DNA from: Selenomonadaceae bacterium
Lineage (GTDB): Bacteria > Bacillota > Negativicutes > Selenomonadales > Selenomonadaceae
DNA: 64,000 nt
Reading direction: 5' to 3'
Assembly: GCA_024698045.1 (NCBI GenBank)
Contig: JAILRS010000018.1
Span: 1-64,000 of the forward strand
This document shows positions 35,743 through 44,805 of this stretch, one piece after another (positions within the stretch are counted from its first letter, which is position 1; every line of letters starts with the position of its first letter). Position numbers and translations under genes: made by a program. The notes beneath the pieces are model-generated. The model did no database searches. It saw only the letters and a program-made list of their open reading frames with translations, and was not told the origin of the DNA.

Positions 35743-36816
35743 TTACTCCTTGTCCCCTACTTGCTCGGCAGTATAGAATCCCGAATCCAAAAGTACTTCT
35801 TTGACATTGTCTTTGGTAATGACAACCGGCGTGTAAAGATATGACGGCACGTCAACATTACCGTTATTGTAAATTGTTGCGTCTTTCGTATCGGGAGTTT
35901 TACCTTGCATCAACGCATCTACTATCTCTATACATTTGGGCGCCAAAAGATGTGTATCCTTTAACATCGTCAAGGCTTGTTTATCTGCCATGATGTATTT
36001 GTACGCCGAGATATTGGCGTCTTGTCCCGTGATTACAGGCCAGCTTTCTCCGTTACCATAATTTTTGGCAATCAACGAAGAGATAACGCCGTCGGCAACG
36101 CAATCGGAGGCGCAGATAACCGCGTCGAGTTCGGTACCGTCGTTGTAAATATTCGTCATAAATTCATTCATACGTCTGTACGATTCTTGTTTAAGCCATC
36201 TATATGTATCAGTGTTGTTGAATTTGGTTTGTCCCGAGGGCACTTTCAATTGTTCGTTATCGATATACGGCTGCAACACTTTGAGTAATGACTCGTGAAT
36301 TAATTTGGCGTTGCTGTCGTCGATTGAGCCGGCGAAAAACTCCACATTGTAGCCGCCTTTACCATCTTTGAGCCCAAACTCTTTTTCGATATATTCGCCG
36401 TAGGTTCTGCCGACAAATTCGCTGTCGAAGGCGACGAAATAAGAAATCGCGTTGCTGTTCATAATCAGCTTGTCGAAAGAAATGACAGGTATCTTTTTCT
36501 CTTCGGCTCCGATTAAAACATCCTCAAGAGCAAGAGTATCGACCGCTCCGATTATCATTACGTCGACATCTTTGGATATCATTTCCTTTATCTGTTCTAT
36601 CTGCGTTTCTACGTCGTCTTGAGCATTGAGCACTTCGACTTCGTAGCCGCGTTTTTCAAATTCCTCCTTGAATGTTTCGCCGTCTCTTATCCATCTGTCG
36701 GAATTTGTTTTCGGTATCAACACGCCTATTTTCTTGGTTCCGGTATCATTTGTGCCGCCGCAGCCCGTCATTGTCAACATCATTACTGCAAGTATAATCC
36801 CAAGTATTTTTTTCAT
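35743..36816 (-). CDS. Sugar-binding lipoprotein, xylose/ribose ABC type (paralogue 3)
   Basis: A 357-residue paralogue and the most divergent of the five. Lipobox-like MTGC (Cys19), then IGVLIPKTNSDRWIRDGETF, VISFDKLIMNSNAISYFVAFD and ITGQDANISAYKYIM. It lies 38 nt downstream of mnmE, and 26 nt separate it from paralogue 2, so all are probably in one transcript. It has the hairpin leader at 36817-36849. Confidence 0.9.
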   Translation of the reverse strand: MKKILGIILAVMMLTMTGCGGTNDTGTKKIGVLIPKTNSDRWIRDGETFKEEFEKRGYEVEVLNAQDDVETQIEQIKEMISKDVDVMIIGAVDTLALEDVLIGAEEKKIPVISFDKLIMNSNAISYFVAFDSEFVGRTYGEYIEKEFGLKDGKGGYNVEFFAGSIDDSNAKLIHESLLKVLQPYIDNEQLKVPSGQTKFNNTDTYRWLKQESYRRMNEFMTNIYNDGTELDAVICASDCVADGVISSLIAKNYGNGESWPVITGQDANISAYKYIMADKQALTMLKDTHLLAPKCIEIVDALMQGKTPDTKDATIYNNGNVDVPSYLYTPVVITKDNVKEVLLDSGFYTAEQVGDKE

Positions 36817-36849
36817 CTTTCTGACGCTTTATTTGCGTCCTTCACTTCC
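36817..36849 (-). promoter_or_regulatory. Hairpin between SD and start codon, sugar-binding paralogue 3
   Basis: On the minus strand: GGA (36849-36847) of AAGGAAGTGA, 7 nt, a 17-nt hairpin with stem GACGC/GCGTC and loop AAATAAA (36839-36823), 6 nt, then the ATG. Confidence 0.65.
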
Positions 36850-36854
36850 TTTCC

Positions 36855-38213
36855 TCATTTGCCTATACAGAACTTTGAAAATATTTCGTTGAGGATATCT
36901 TCGCTAACCGATTCGCCCGTCAATTCGCTGAGGCAATCAAGGGCGGCATGCAAATCAATTGAAACGAAATCAATGGCGAAATTATTTTTGATGGTAAGTT
37001 GAGCGTCGCGCAAATGTTTAACGATGCGCCGAAGTAAATCGGCCTCACGTTCGTCGCGTACGAAACTCATTTCAAAGTCTATATTTCCTACTTTATTCTC
37101 GATTGCCTTCAAAAGTTTATCGGTGCCCGTACCTTTCTTCAGTGACACTTCGATTATCTGCGCAGCGGGAAATTTTTTCTTAAGCCGGTTGACTGTCGTA
37201 ACTTTGTTCAAATCGATTTTCGTCAGCAGAATTAAAACATTTCGGTTAGTCAGCAGTTTAAAAATTTCTTCGTCTTCGTCGTCCAATTCTCTGGAGCCGT
37301 CAAACAAGGCAAGTATCAATTCGGCGCGTGCGGCATAATCTTTGGCGCGTTCGATTCCTATTTGCTCTACGGTATTAACAGAATTTCTGATACCCGCAGT
37401 ATCGATTATTTTCAAGGGAATTCCGCCAACGTTGACATATTCTTCAATGCTGTCGCGCGTTGTGCCGGGGATATCGGTTACTATTGCCCGTTCGGTTTTG
37501 GCGAAAAAATTCAGCAGACTTGATTTACCTACATTAGGCTTTCCGATTATCGCCGTCTCCAAACCTTCGCGCAATATTTTCCCCTTTGCTTGATTCGTCA
37601 TCAATTCTTCCAGTTTTGCGATTTGACTTGAAATATTTTGGTTGACTTCGCCGATAACTACATCATCCAAATCGTCCTCGGGGAAATCAATTGTTGCTTC
37701 GATATGTGCCGCCGAATTTATTATCGCCCGACGAATTTCCTTTATCGTCCGTGAAGTTGTGCCGGCTAATTGATTTTGCGAAACGGTCAACGCCGCGGAA
37801 GTTTTGGCTTGAATGACATCTAATACCGCCTGAGCTTGAGTCAAATCTATTCGTCCGTTTAAAAATGCACGCTTTGTAAATTCGCCTCGTTCGGCAGGAC
37901 GCGCCCCCGCCATATACGTCAACTTCAAAACTTCACGCAGAACGACACTACCGCCGTGACATTGCAACTCAACTACGTTTTCCCTTGTGTAGGATTTGGG
38001 CGCGCGCATCACCAACGCTATTACTTCGTCGATTATATTTCCCTCGGCATTTTTGATATGACCGTAGACTAGTGCCTTATCGCCCACTTCGGTTAATGAT
38101 TTGCCGCTGAAAATTTTATTGGCAATCTCAATTGAATCTTTACCGCTCAATCTGATTATGCCTACGCCTGCCGCGCCCGGTGCGGTTGCTATTGCACTGA
38201 TTGTTTCATCCAA
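36855..38213 (-). CDS. mnmE: tRNA modification GTPase MnmE
   Basis: A 452-residue enzyme that with MnmG modifies uridine 34 of some tRNAs. N-terminal folate-binding domain, G domain with GKPNVGKSSLLNFF (G1), DIPGTTRD (G2), DTAGI (G3) and LTKID (G4), and the C-terminal catalytic CIGK (Cys449). The start is TTG 38213, eight nt after GGAGG. MnmG is not nearby. The gene sits among the sugar-binding paralogues rather than after jag, its usual place. Confidence 0.96.
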   Translation of the reverse strand: MDETISAIATAPGAAGVGIIRLSGKDSIEIANKIFSGKSLTEVGDKALVYGHIKNAEGNIIDEVIALVMRAPKSYTRENVVELQCHGGSVVLREVLKLTYMAGARPAERGEFTKRAFLNGRIDLTQAQAVLDVIQAKTSAALTVSQNQLAGTTSRTIKEIRRAIINSAAHIEATIDFPEDDLDDVVIGEVNQNISSQIAKLEELMTNQAKGKILREGLETAIIGKPNVGKSSLLNFFAKTERAIVTDIPGTTRDSIEEYVNVGGIPLKIIDTAGIRNSVNTVEQIGIERAKDYAARAELILALFDGSRELDDEDEEIFKLLTNRNVLILLTKIDLNKVTTVNRLKKKFPAAQIIEVSLKKGTGTDKLLKAIENKVGNIDFEMSFVRDEREADLLRRIVKHLRDAQLTIKNNFAIDFVSIDLHAALDCLSELTGESVSEDILNEIFSKFCIGK

Positions 38214-38227
38214 ATTATTTACCTCCG

Positions 38228-39328
38228 TTAAAGTCCGACATCTTCCGCCGCGTAATAACCGGTATCCAACAATACTTCTTTGAAATTCTCTTTGGTGACC
38301 AAGACAGGCTGACAGAGATAGCTCGGGACGATAATACTACCGTTATCGTAAGTCATATTGTCGTTGATATCGGGTAATTTGCCCTCCATTATATCAATAA
38401 CCATTTCGGCACATTTGGCGGAAAGAACGCGCGTATCTTTGAAGAGTGTCATTGACTGTTTGCCGGCAATAATATTTTTAATTGCGCTGATATCGGCGTC
38501 TTGACCCGTGATAATAGGCCAGTTGACGCCCACTGTGTAACCTTGTTCATCGAGAGCCTTGACGGCACCTTCGGCAAGCCCGTCGGAGGAGCAAATAATA
38601 GCATCGGGTTTTATACCGTTGTAGGTGTTTATCAAAAGTTTGGTGACACGTGTGTAAGCTTCTTCACTAAACCAGCGATAAGTATTTGTCTCACTCAAAG
38701 AGATTTGTCCCGAAGGTACTTTTATTTGTCCGTTTTCGATATAGGGATAAAGCACCTCGAAAATGCCGCTGTTAACGATAATGGCATTATTGTCGTCAAG
38801 CGAACCCCCAACAAATTCCACATTGAAAGAGCCTCGACCGTCTTTTAGTCCTAAGGTATCTTCAACAAATTCGCCGAAAAACATGCCGATAGCTTTGTTA
38901 TCGAAAGTGACGTAAAAAGAAACGGCGTCGCTGTTCATAATCAATCTGTCGTAGGCAATGACGGGTATTAGTTTTTCTTTGGCAGCAACCAAAATATCGG
39001 CAAGAGCCCCCGAATCAACCGCCGCCACGATGATAATATCGGCTCCGTTATCAATCATGTACTTTAATTGCGAGCGTTGTTTTTCAACGTTGTTATCGGA
39101 ATTTTGCATATCGACTTTGTAGCCGCGTTTTTCAAATTCATACTTAAGATTATTGCCGTCTTTCGTCCAGCGTGGCGAATCCTTTTGAGGCATCAATATT
39201 CCGATAATTTTTTGTTTGGGCTTGACTTCATTGTGATTGTTACTTTGATTGACAGGTTCCGCCTTCTGACAACCTGCCATCAAGACCAACATCATGACAC
39301 TCAAGGCAATAAGGAGAAATTTTTTCAT
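38228..39328 (-). CDS. Sugar-binding lipoprotein, xylose/ribose ABC type (paralogue 4)
   Basis: A 366-residue CUT2-type binding protein with lipobox-like MAGC and [41 protein letters not shown] and ITGQDADISAIKNII. I start at ATG 39328. A GTG four codons upstream lies too close to the ribosome site. GGA of AAGGATGTGA is 13 nt before the ATG with no hairpin, which gives the natural comparison for the hairpin leaders of paralogues 1, 3 and 5. mnmE starts 14 nt after its stop. Confidence 0.9.
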   Translation of the reverse strand: MKKFLLIALSVMMLVLMAGCQKAEPVNQSNNHNEVKPKQKIIGILMPQKDSPRWTKDGNNLKYEFEKRGYKVDMQNSDNNVEKQRSQLKYMIDNGADIIIVAAVDSGALADILVAAKEKLIPVIAYDRLIMNSDAVSFYVTFDNKAIGMFFGEFVEDTLGLKDGRGSFNVEFVGGSLDDNNAIIVNSGIFEVLYPYIENGQIKVPSGQISLSETNTYRWFSEEAYTRVTKLLINTYNGIKPDAIICSSDGLAEGAVKALDEQGYTVGVNWPIITGQDADISAIKNIIAGKQSMTLFKDTRVLSAKCAEMVIDIMEGKLPDINDNMTYDNGSIIVPSYLCQPVLVTKENFKEVLLDTGYYAAEDVGL

Positions 39329-39384
39329 GAAGTCGTTCACATCCTTTCCGCTTGGTTAATGGTTAAAATTATTCACCTCCCAAA

Positions 39385-40488
39385 TCAAAGCCCGACATCT
39401 TCGGGCGCGTAATAACCGGTATCCAAGAAAACTTCTTTGAAATTATCTTTGGTGACTACAACAGGTTGACAAAGGTAGCTCGGGACAATAATTTCGCCGT
39501 TATCATAAGTCATATTGTCATTGATATCGGGAATATTACCGTTAAATAAGTCGTCGACCATTTCGGCACATTTGGCAGAAAGAACGCGTGTATCCTTGAA
39601 GATAGTCATCGATTGCTTGCCGGTAATGATATTTCTTGCGGCAACGACATCGCCATCTTGCCCTGTGACGATAGGCCAATAGTCAGGGGCGCGAAAACCA
39701 TAGGCCTCAAGAGCGGAGATAACGCCGGAAGAAATACTGTCGGAAGCGCAAATAACGGCATCGGGTGGGGTTTGACCGCCGTAAACATTTTCCAAAATAT
39801 TGCCCATACGTTTGTTAGATTCTTCGTTGCGCCAACGATAAATAGTGGTCTGGTCGAAATCGATTTGTCCCGAAGGTATATTAAGTTGCCCGTTATCGAT
39901 ATATGGCTGCAGGACTTCTAACAAAGAATCGTTAACGATGCGAGCGTTGTTGTCGTCGACGGAACCGGCAAAAAATTCTACGTTGAAGTTGCCTGCGCCA
40001 TTATTAAGCCCAAAAGTATTTTCGATATATTCGCCCAACAATCTGCCCACAGCTTTATTATCAAAAGAAACGTAGTAAGAGACGGCATCAGTGTTCATGA
40101 TTAATCTGTCGTAAGCAATAACGGGAATATTTTTGGTTTTGGCTTCGGCGAGCACCTCGGCAAGAGCCTCCGAATCAACCGCCGCCACGATGATAATATC
40201 GGCTCCGTTCTCAATCATGTATTTCAACTGGTCTTGTTGACGTTGTGTATCGTTCTCGGAATTTTGCATATCGACTTTGTAACCGCGTTTTTCAAATTCG
40301 TAACGCAAATTATCGCCATCTTTAGTCCAGCGCAATGAATCACGTTTCGGCATTAAAATTCCGATAATTCTCTGTTTAGTTTTTTCCCGAACATCATTGG
40401 CATTATGATTCACCTCCTCGTAAACGCCGCAACCTGTAAGAGCGAGGAAGATAAATGAACTCAAAATAATCAGAAAAAACTTTTTCAT
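39385..40488 (-). CDS. Sugar-binding lipoprotein, xylose/ribose ABC type (paralogue 5)
   Basis: A 367-residue CUT2-type binding protein, first in the run, with a lipobox-like LTGC and the same family blocks ([41 protein letters not shown]). ATG 40488 gives a normal lipoprotein signal MKKFFLIILSS. A second in-frame ATG at 40539 has a well-spaced GAAGGGA site and would add 17 residues before the signal, so either could be used. The hairpin leader lies between the two. Confidence 0.88.
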   Translation of the reverse strand: MKKFFLIILSSFIFLALTGCGVYEEVNHNANDVREKTKQRIIGILMPKRDSLRWTKDGDNLRYEFEKRGYKVDMQNSENDTQRQQDQLKYMIENGADIIIVAAVDSEALAEVLAEAKTKNIPVIAYDRLIMNTDAVSYYVSFDNKAVGRLLGEYIENTFGLNNGAGNFNVEFFAGSVDDNNARIVNDSLLEVLQPYIDNGQLNIPSGQIDFDQTTIYRWRNEESNKRMGNILENVYGGQTPPDAVICASDSISSGVISALEAYGFRAPDYWPIVTGQDGDVVAARNIITGKQSMTIFKDTRVLSAKCAEMVDDLFNGNIPDINDNMTYDNGEIIVPSYLCQPVVVTKDNFKEVFLDTGYYAPEDVGL

Positions 40489-40547
40489 GCATACGACGCC
40501 CAAAACCATCACAAATTTTAAATAGACAGCCTGCGTCATTCACATCC
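40489..40547 (-). promoter_or_regulatory. Hairpin between SD and start codon, sugar-binding paralogue 5
   Basis: On the minus strand: GGA (40547-40545) of AAGGGATGTGA, 7 nt, a 43-nt element closed by GACGC/GCGTC (40537-40495), 6 nt, then ATG 40488. The loop is long (33 nt), so this is the weakest of the set. An in-frame ATG at 40539 is a simpler alternative start. Confidence 0.45.
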
Positions 40548-40808
40548 CTTCATATTGATTTTATCGGGTGTAAACGTGTAAAAAACCGCTTTCGTGATAT
40601 GTATTTATTTTACACGACGGCAATCTTTTTGGCAATTTATTTGCACGTGCAGTAAGTATAAAAGTCATGTGAATTTTCACGTACAAACCGCAAAGCAATC
40701 GGTTGGCAAACGGCGATAAAAAATGTCGTGTCAAATAAGGTTGGGCAGGATTTATGAAACCTTTGGCGAAAAATTGTTGCTAGTGTTACACCGGCACTGT
40801 ATGTGTTA
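40548..40808. other. Divergent intergenic region between sugar-binding genes and hydrogenase operon
   Basis: It should hold promoters for both directions. For the plus strand an extended -10 is seen (next entry). For the minus strand I see no convincing hexamer pair. TGTAAACGTGTAAA at about 40569-40582 resembles a catabolite-response element, with two mismatches; weak. No gene is visible. Confidence 0.4.
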
Positions 40809-40817
40809 TGTTATAAT
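40809..40817 (+). promoter_or_regulatory. Extended -10 promoter of the hydrogenase operon
   Basis: TGTTATAAT fits the extended -10 consensus (TGnTATAAT), about 59 nt before the hyaA start. No strong -35 hexamer at 17 nt. Confidence 0.55.
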
Positions 40818-40875
40818 CATTCGGGGAACTCATTTGTAATTATCAATCAATCGTCAACCTGAGGAGGGGCGAAAA

Positions 40876-41958
40876 TTGGAAAAACGGGAGAGTTTATGGG
40901 AGGCATATCTCAAACGAGGATTTAGTCGCCGCAGTTTTTTAAAGGGCTGTGTCGCACTGACATCACTTATGGGTCTTAGTACCGATATGTTCTCGAAAGT
41001 GGTGGAAGCAGCAGAGAAAAAGCCGCTTCCTGTGGTCATCTGGATTCACGGACACGAATGCACGGGCTGTGACGAATCTTTCATAAGATCTGGCGCGCCT
41101 TTGGCATCGGATGTCGTGTTGTCGTCAATCGCGCTTGAGTACGATCATTTACTTAGTGCGGCCTGCGGCGAACCGTTCGAGGCTCATCTCGACGAAACTA
41201 TCCAAAAGTACAACGGGCAATATATCCTTGCGGTAGAAGGAGCGATTGCCACGAAGGCAAGCGGTATTCATTGCATGTCGGGCGGTCACACTTTTACGCA
41301 CTTGCTCAGTAAGGCGGCCAAGGGTGCTGCGGCAATCATTGCCTACGGAAGTTGTTCGGCGTACGGCGGCATACAGGCGGCGAAACCCAATCCGACGGGC
41401 TCGGCAGGTATTGAACGCTTTGTAGGTGGCAAACCTGTTGTGAAAGTGCCCGGGTGTCCGCCGATTCCCGAAGTCATGACGGGTGTTGTGATGCATGTCG
41501 CGCTGTTCGGTACACTTCCGCCGCTCGACGGTGACGGACGTCCGAAACAATTCTACGGCAACAGAATTCACGATACATGTTATCGTCGTCCGTTCTTCGA
41601 CGCGGGTATGTTTGCCGAAACTTTCGACGACGCCGGAGCAAAAGCAGGTTGGTGTCTCTACAAACTCGGTTGCAGAGGCCCCGAGACTTATAACTCTTGC
41701 GGAAATCTGCGGTGGTGGCAAGGTATGAGTTATCCGATTCAATCGGGCGCGCCCTGCATAGGTTGTTCCAATGCCAAATTCTGGGATGAAGATCCATTCA
41801 CGGCACGTCTACCGAAATACGGCAAAATCGGCGATGCGGATAAAATCGGCGTAGGTTTGGGCGTACTTACTGCGGCAGGTGTTGTAGGTCACGCAGTCGC
41901 CAGCGTCATTCAGCGTAACCAACGCGATAATTTGCTTGAAGAGGAACATAAAGAATAA
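40876..41958 (+). CDS. hyaA: [NiFe] hydrogenase small subunit, Tat-exported
   Basis: A 360-residue small subunit of a group 1 membrane-bound uptake hydrogenase. The twin-arginine signal SRRSFLKG (17-24) directs export of the folded heterodimer. Iron-sulfur ligands include ECTGC (Cys62 and Cys65) and the Cys-rich C-terminal half (CRGPETYNSCGN, CIGCSNAKFWD). A hydrophobic segment near 315-335 anchors it in the membrane. The start is TTG 40876 behind GAGGAGGGG. It passes electrons from the large subunit to the cytochrome b. The large-subunit gene is separated from it by recT. Confidence 0.95.
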   Translation: MEKRESLWEAYLKRGFSRRSFLKGCVALTSLMGLSTDMFSKVVEAAEKKPLPVVIWIHGHECTGCDESFIRSGAPLASDVVLSSIALEYDHLLSAACGEPFEAHLDETIQKYNGQYILAVEGAIATKASGIHCMSGGHTFTHLLSKAAKGAAAIIAYGSCSAYGGIQAAKPNPTGSAGIERFVGGKPVVKVPGCPPIPEVMTGVVMHVALFGTLPPLDGDGRPKQFYGNRIHDTCYRRPFFDAGMFAETFDDAGAKAGWCLYKLGCRGPETYNSCGNLRWWQGMSYPIQSGAPCIGCSNAKFWDEDPFTARLPKYGKIGDADKIGVGLGVLTAAGVVGHAVASVIQRNQRDNLLEEEHKE

Positions 41959-42014
41959 ACTGCGCCGAAAATTTAATACATCTGGCGATTTATCAATAAC
42001 GGAGGGCGTCGACG

Positions 42015-42845
42015 ATGGCGAGCGAATTGCAAAAGTTACTTGACAGAGAAAATGTGAAGAAACGTTTCAATGAAGTCTTAGGCGAAAATGCGCCGGGTTT
42101 TTTGTCGGCGTTGCTCACGATTTACAATTCAAATAAGCTCCTGCAAAATTGTGACGCGTGGAGTATATTGGGCGCGGCAGGATTGGCGGCTACTCTTAAG
42201 TTATCTATAACTCCGTCATTGGGACAAGCGTATGTAGTTCCGTATAACGGCAGGGCGACTTTTCAAATAGGATTTCGCGGCTTGATTCAATTGGCTCATC
42301 GTACGGGCAAATATACCGCTCTGCATGCCGGTAAAGTTTGCGAAGGGGAATTAAAGGGATTCAATCCGATAACAGGCGAACCTATTCCGGGTGAAAAACT
42401 TTCCGATGAAATTGTCGGCTACATTGCTTATATGCGGCTTAATAACGGATTCGAGAAAACTTTATACATGACGGTCGGAGAAATTGAGGAGCACGCCGAA
42501 AAATTTTCGCAAGGATATCAGACGGATAAAAGGAAAGGCTGTAGCTTTTCGCCGTGGTCGAAACATTTCGAAGCGATGGCTACTAAAACCGTACTGAAAA
42601 AATTACTCAACAATTGGGGAATATTGAGCCCTGATTTAGCCGAGGCAATACAAGGCGATCAATCTGTCGTTGACAAAAAAAGTTTTGCGTACATAGACAA
42701 TGGCGGAGACGTACAAAACCGCGGTGAAATAAATATCCCCGAAGATTTTCCCGTCGTTTACGACGAATATGTAGACGAGGAAACGGGCGAAGTGCAAGAA
42801 ACTTCCGAGCCGCCCGAGAATGACGGCACAACTATTGAAAAATAA
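42015..42845 (+). CDS. recT: RecT family single-strand annealing protein
   Basis: A 276-residue RecT-type recombinase, normally encoded by phages and prophages, which anneals complementary single strands. Typical features are the N-terminal NSNKLLQNCDAWSILGAAGLAATLKLSITPSLGQAYVVPY-like region, TFQIGFRGLIQLAHRTG, and SPWSKHFEAMATKTVLKKLL. The C-terminus is acidic. It has a good GGAGGG ribosome site, and lies 56 nt after hyaA and 52 nt before hyaB on the same strand. No RecE-type exonuclease or other phage gene is seen. The reading frame is intact, so it is probably expressed with the hydrogenase. Confidence 0.93.
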   Translation: MASELQKLLDRENVKKRFNEVLGENAPGFLSALLTIYNSNKLLQNCDAWSILGAAGLAATLKLSITPSLGQAYVVPYNGRATFQIGFRGLIQLAHRTGKYTALHAGKVCEGELKGFNPITGEPIPGEKLSDEIVGYIAYMRLNNGFEKTLYMTVGEIEEHAEKFSQGYQTDKRKGCSFSPWSKHFEAMATKTVLKKLLNNWGILSPDLAEAIQGDQSVVDKKSFAYIDNGGDVQNRGEINIPEDFPVVYDEYVDEETGEVQETSEPPENDGTTIEK

Positions 42846-42897
42846 ATCGGCAGATAAAAAGATATTGGCAAGGGTTTAACCGGAGGAGGAAAAATTA

Positions 42898-44799
42898 ATG
42901 CAACACGTTGTAGTAGACCCTATCACGAGAATTGAAGGGCATCTGCGCGTTGAAGTTACTGTAGACGAATCGAGCGGTACAGTTACCGATGCAATTTCAA
43001 GCGGTACGGCATGGCGCGGTTTGGAACTGATATTGAAAGACCGCGATCCTCGTGACGCGTGGGCATATATTCAACGCATTTGCGGCGTCTGCACGACAGC
43101 GCATGCACTGGCATCAGTCCGCGCGGTAGAAGATGCATTGGGAATTTCGATTCCGAACAACGCGAATTATATCCGCAACATTATGGCGGCAACTTTAACG
43201 GTACAAGATCACTTAGTACATTTCTATCATCTGCACGCGCTCGATTGGGTCAGTCCCGTTGATGCGCTCAATGCCGATGCGATAAAGACGGCAGAATTAC
43301 AAAACGCGGTTTTAAATGCGTATCGTCTTGATTTGAAAGTACCCGACGAAGTTGCGACGGAAGCATATCCGCATGATTTCCCCGCAGCTACGCCGCAATA
43401 TTTCGAGAGTATCAAGGCAAGAGTCAAGGCGATAGTCGAAAGCGGACAGCTTGGAATATTCGCCGCGCAATGGTGGGATCACCCCGATTATAAATTGTTA
43501 CCGCCCGAAGTTCATTTGATGGCAGTAGCTCATTATCTTGAGATGTTGGATAAACAGCGCGAAATAGTTACGCCGCATGTAATCTTCGGCGGAAAAAATC
43601 CGCATCCGCACTATGCAGTCGGCGGCATGCCCTGTTCTATTTCGATGACGGACGGCAATGCACCCGTAAACACCGCGCGTCTTGCGATAGTCGACCGCGC
43701 TATCAATATGGCGAGAGATTTAGTGAATAACTATTATCTGCCCGACCTGCTTGCTATCGGCGTGATATATGCCAAGGCAGGACGTGTAGACGGTGGCGGC
43801 ATGTCTAAAACGCGCGTCATGGCATTCGGCGATTATCCGCTTATGGGTTATAAGGGTACGTCTAACGGCGGCGGTTACTTTGATAATCTGCTTGTACGTT
43901 CAAACGGTGTTGTTGAAAATTTCGGCATGGGCGTCGACAAAGCTACGTTCTACGAATTGAAAGCCGAAGACCTCAAAGCGGAAGAGACGATAACCGAAGG
44001 CGTAGAGCATGCATGGTACGAATACCCGGAGAACGGCGCAAAAGATCGTCATCCGTGGCAGGGTGTAACTAAAGACAAATATACCGGACCCAAGACGGGT
44101 ACGGCTACGATGTGGGAGACGCTCAACGAGGCTGGAAAATATTCGTGGCTCAAAACGCCGAAATGGAAAGGCAAACTTTGCGAAGTAGGTCCGTTGGCTC
44201 ATTACATCATCATCTACACAAAATCGGTCAAGGGATTATTGCCCGAACCTACTTGGGCGGAACAAATGATGCTTAAACAGATTGAGGCAGTGACAAAAGT
44301 TTTGGGCGTTGCTCCCGAAATTTGGATGCCTACAATGTTGGGACGTACTGCCTGCCGCTGCTTAGATGCACAAGTTGCCGCGGAAGTCAATAAATTCTTC
44401 TTCGACAAACTCATTTCAAATATCAAGATGGGCGATACTGCCGTCATGAATAATGAAAAGTGGTTCCCCGAAACTTGGCCGAAAGAATGCATGGGCGTCG
44501 GTCTCTACGAAGCTCCGCGCGGCGCGTTAAGTCACTGGGTATGCATTAAAGACGAGAAAGTCGATAATTATCAGTGCGTCGTCCCGACAACATGGAATGC
44601 ATGTCCGCGCGATGATGAAGCCGGTCACGGTGCTTACGAAATGGCGATGATGACTACACATGTGGCAATACCGAACAAACCGCTTGAAATTGCCAAAGTC
44701 GTTCGTTCATTCGACCCGTGTATGGCTTGCGCTACTCACATGTATAACGCCAAGGGCGAAGAGATTAATATTATATCTACCGACCCTTACGGGAGGTGA
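42898..44799 (+). CDS. hyaB: [NiFe] hydrogenase large subunit (precursor)
   Basis: A 633-residue catalytic subunit. The nickel-binding motifs are RICGVC (Cys62 and Cys65) and DPCMACATH (Cys608, Cys611, His614). A 19-residue tail follows His614; in this family a dedicated protease removes such a tail after metal insertion. Oxidises H2 at the outer face. GGAGGAGG precedes the ATG. The maturation protease and nickel-insertion (hyp) genes are not in this window. Confidence 0.96.
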   Translation: MQHVVVDPITRIEGHLRVEVTVDESSGTVTDAISSGTAWRGLELILKDRDPRDAWAYIQRICGVCTTAHALASVRAVEDALGISIPNNANYIRNIMAATLTVQDHLVHFYHLHALDWVSPVDALNADAIKTAELQNAVLNAYRLDLKVPDEVATEAYPHDFPAATPQYFESIKARVKAIVESGQLGIFAAQWWDHPDYKLLPPEVHLMAVAHYLEMLDKQREIVTPHVIFGGKNPHPHYAVGGMPCSISMTDGNAPVNTARLAIVDRAINMARDLVNNYYLPDLLAIGVIYAKAGRVDGGGMSKTRVMAFGDYPLMGYKGTSNGGGYFDNLLVRSNGVVENFGMGVDKATFYELKAEDLKAEETITEGVEHAWYEYPENGAKDRHPWQGVTKDKYTGPKTGTATMWETLNEAGKYSWLKTPKWKGKLCEVGPLAHYIIIYTKSVKGLLPEPTWAEQMMLKQIEAVTKVLGVAPEIWMPTMLGRTACRCLDAQVAAEVNKFFFDKLISNIKMGDTAVMNNEKWFPETWPKECMGVGLYEAPRGALSHWVCIKDEKVDNYQCVVPTTWNACPRDDEAGHGAYEMAMMTTHVAIPNKPLEIAKVVRSFDPCMACATHMYNAKGEEINIISTDPYGR

Positions 44800-44805
44800 A
44801 CAGTC

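Noticed and set aside
40569-40582. Catabolite-response-element-like sequence upstream of the sugar-binding genes
   Set aside because: Two mismatches to the consensus and no promoter found to relate it to.
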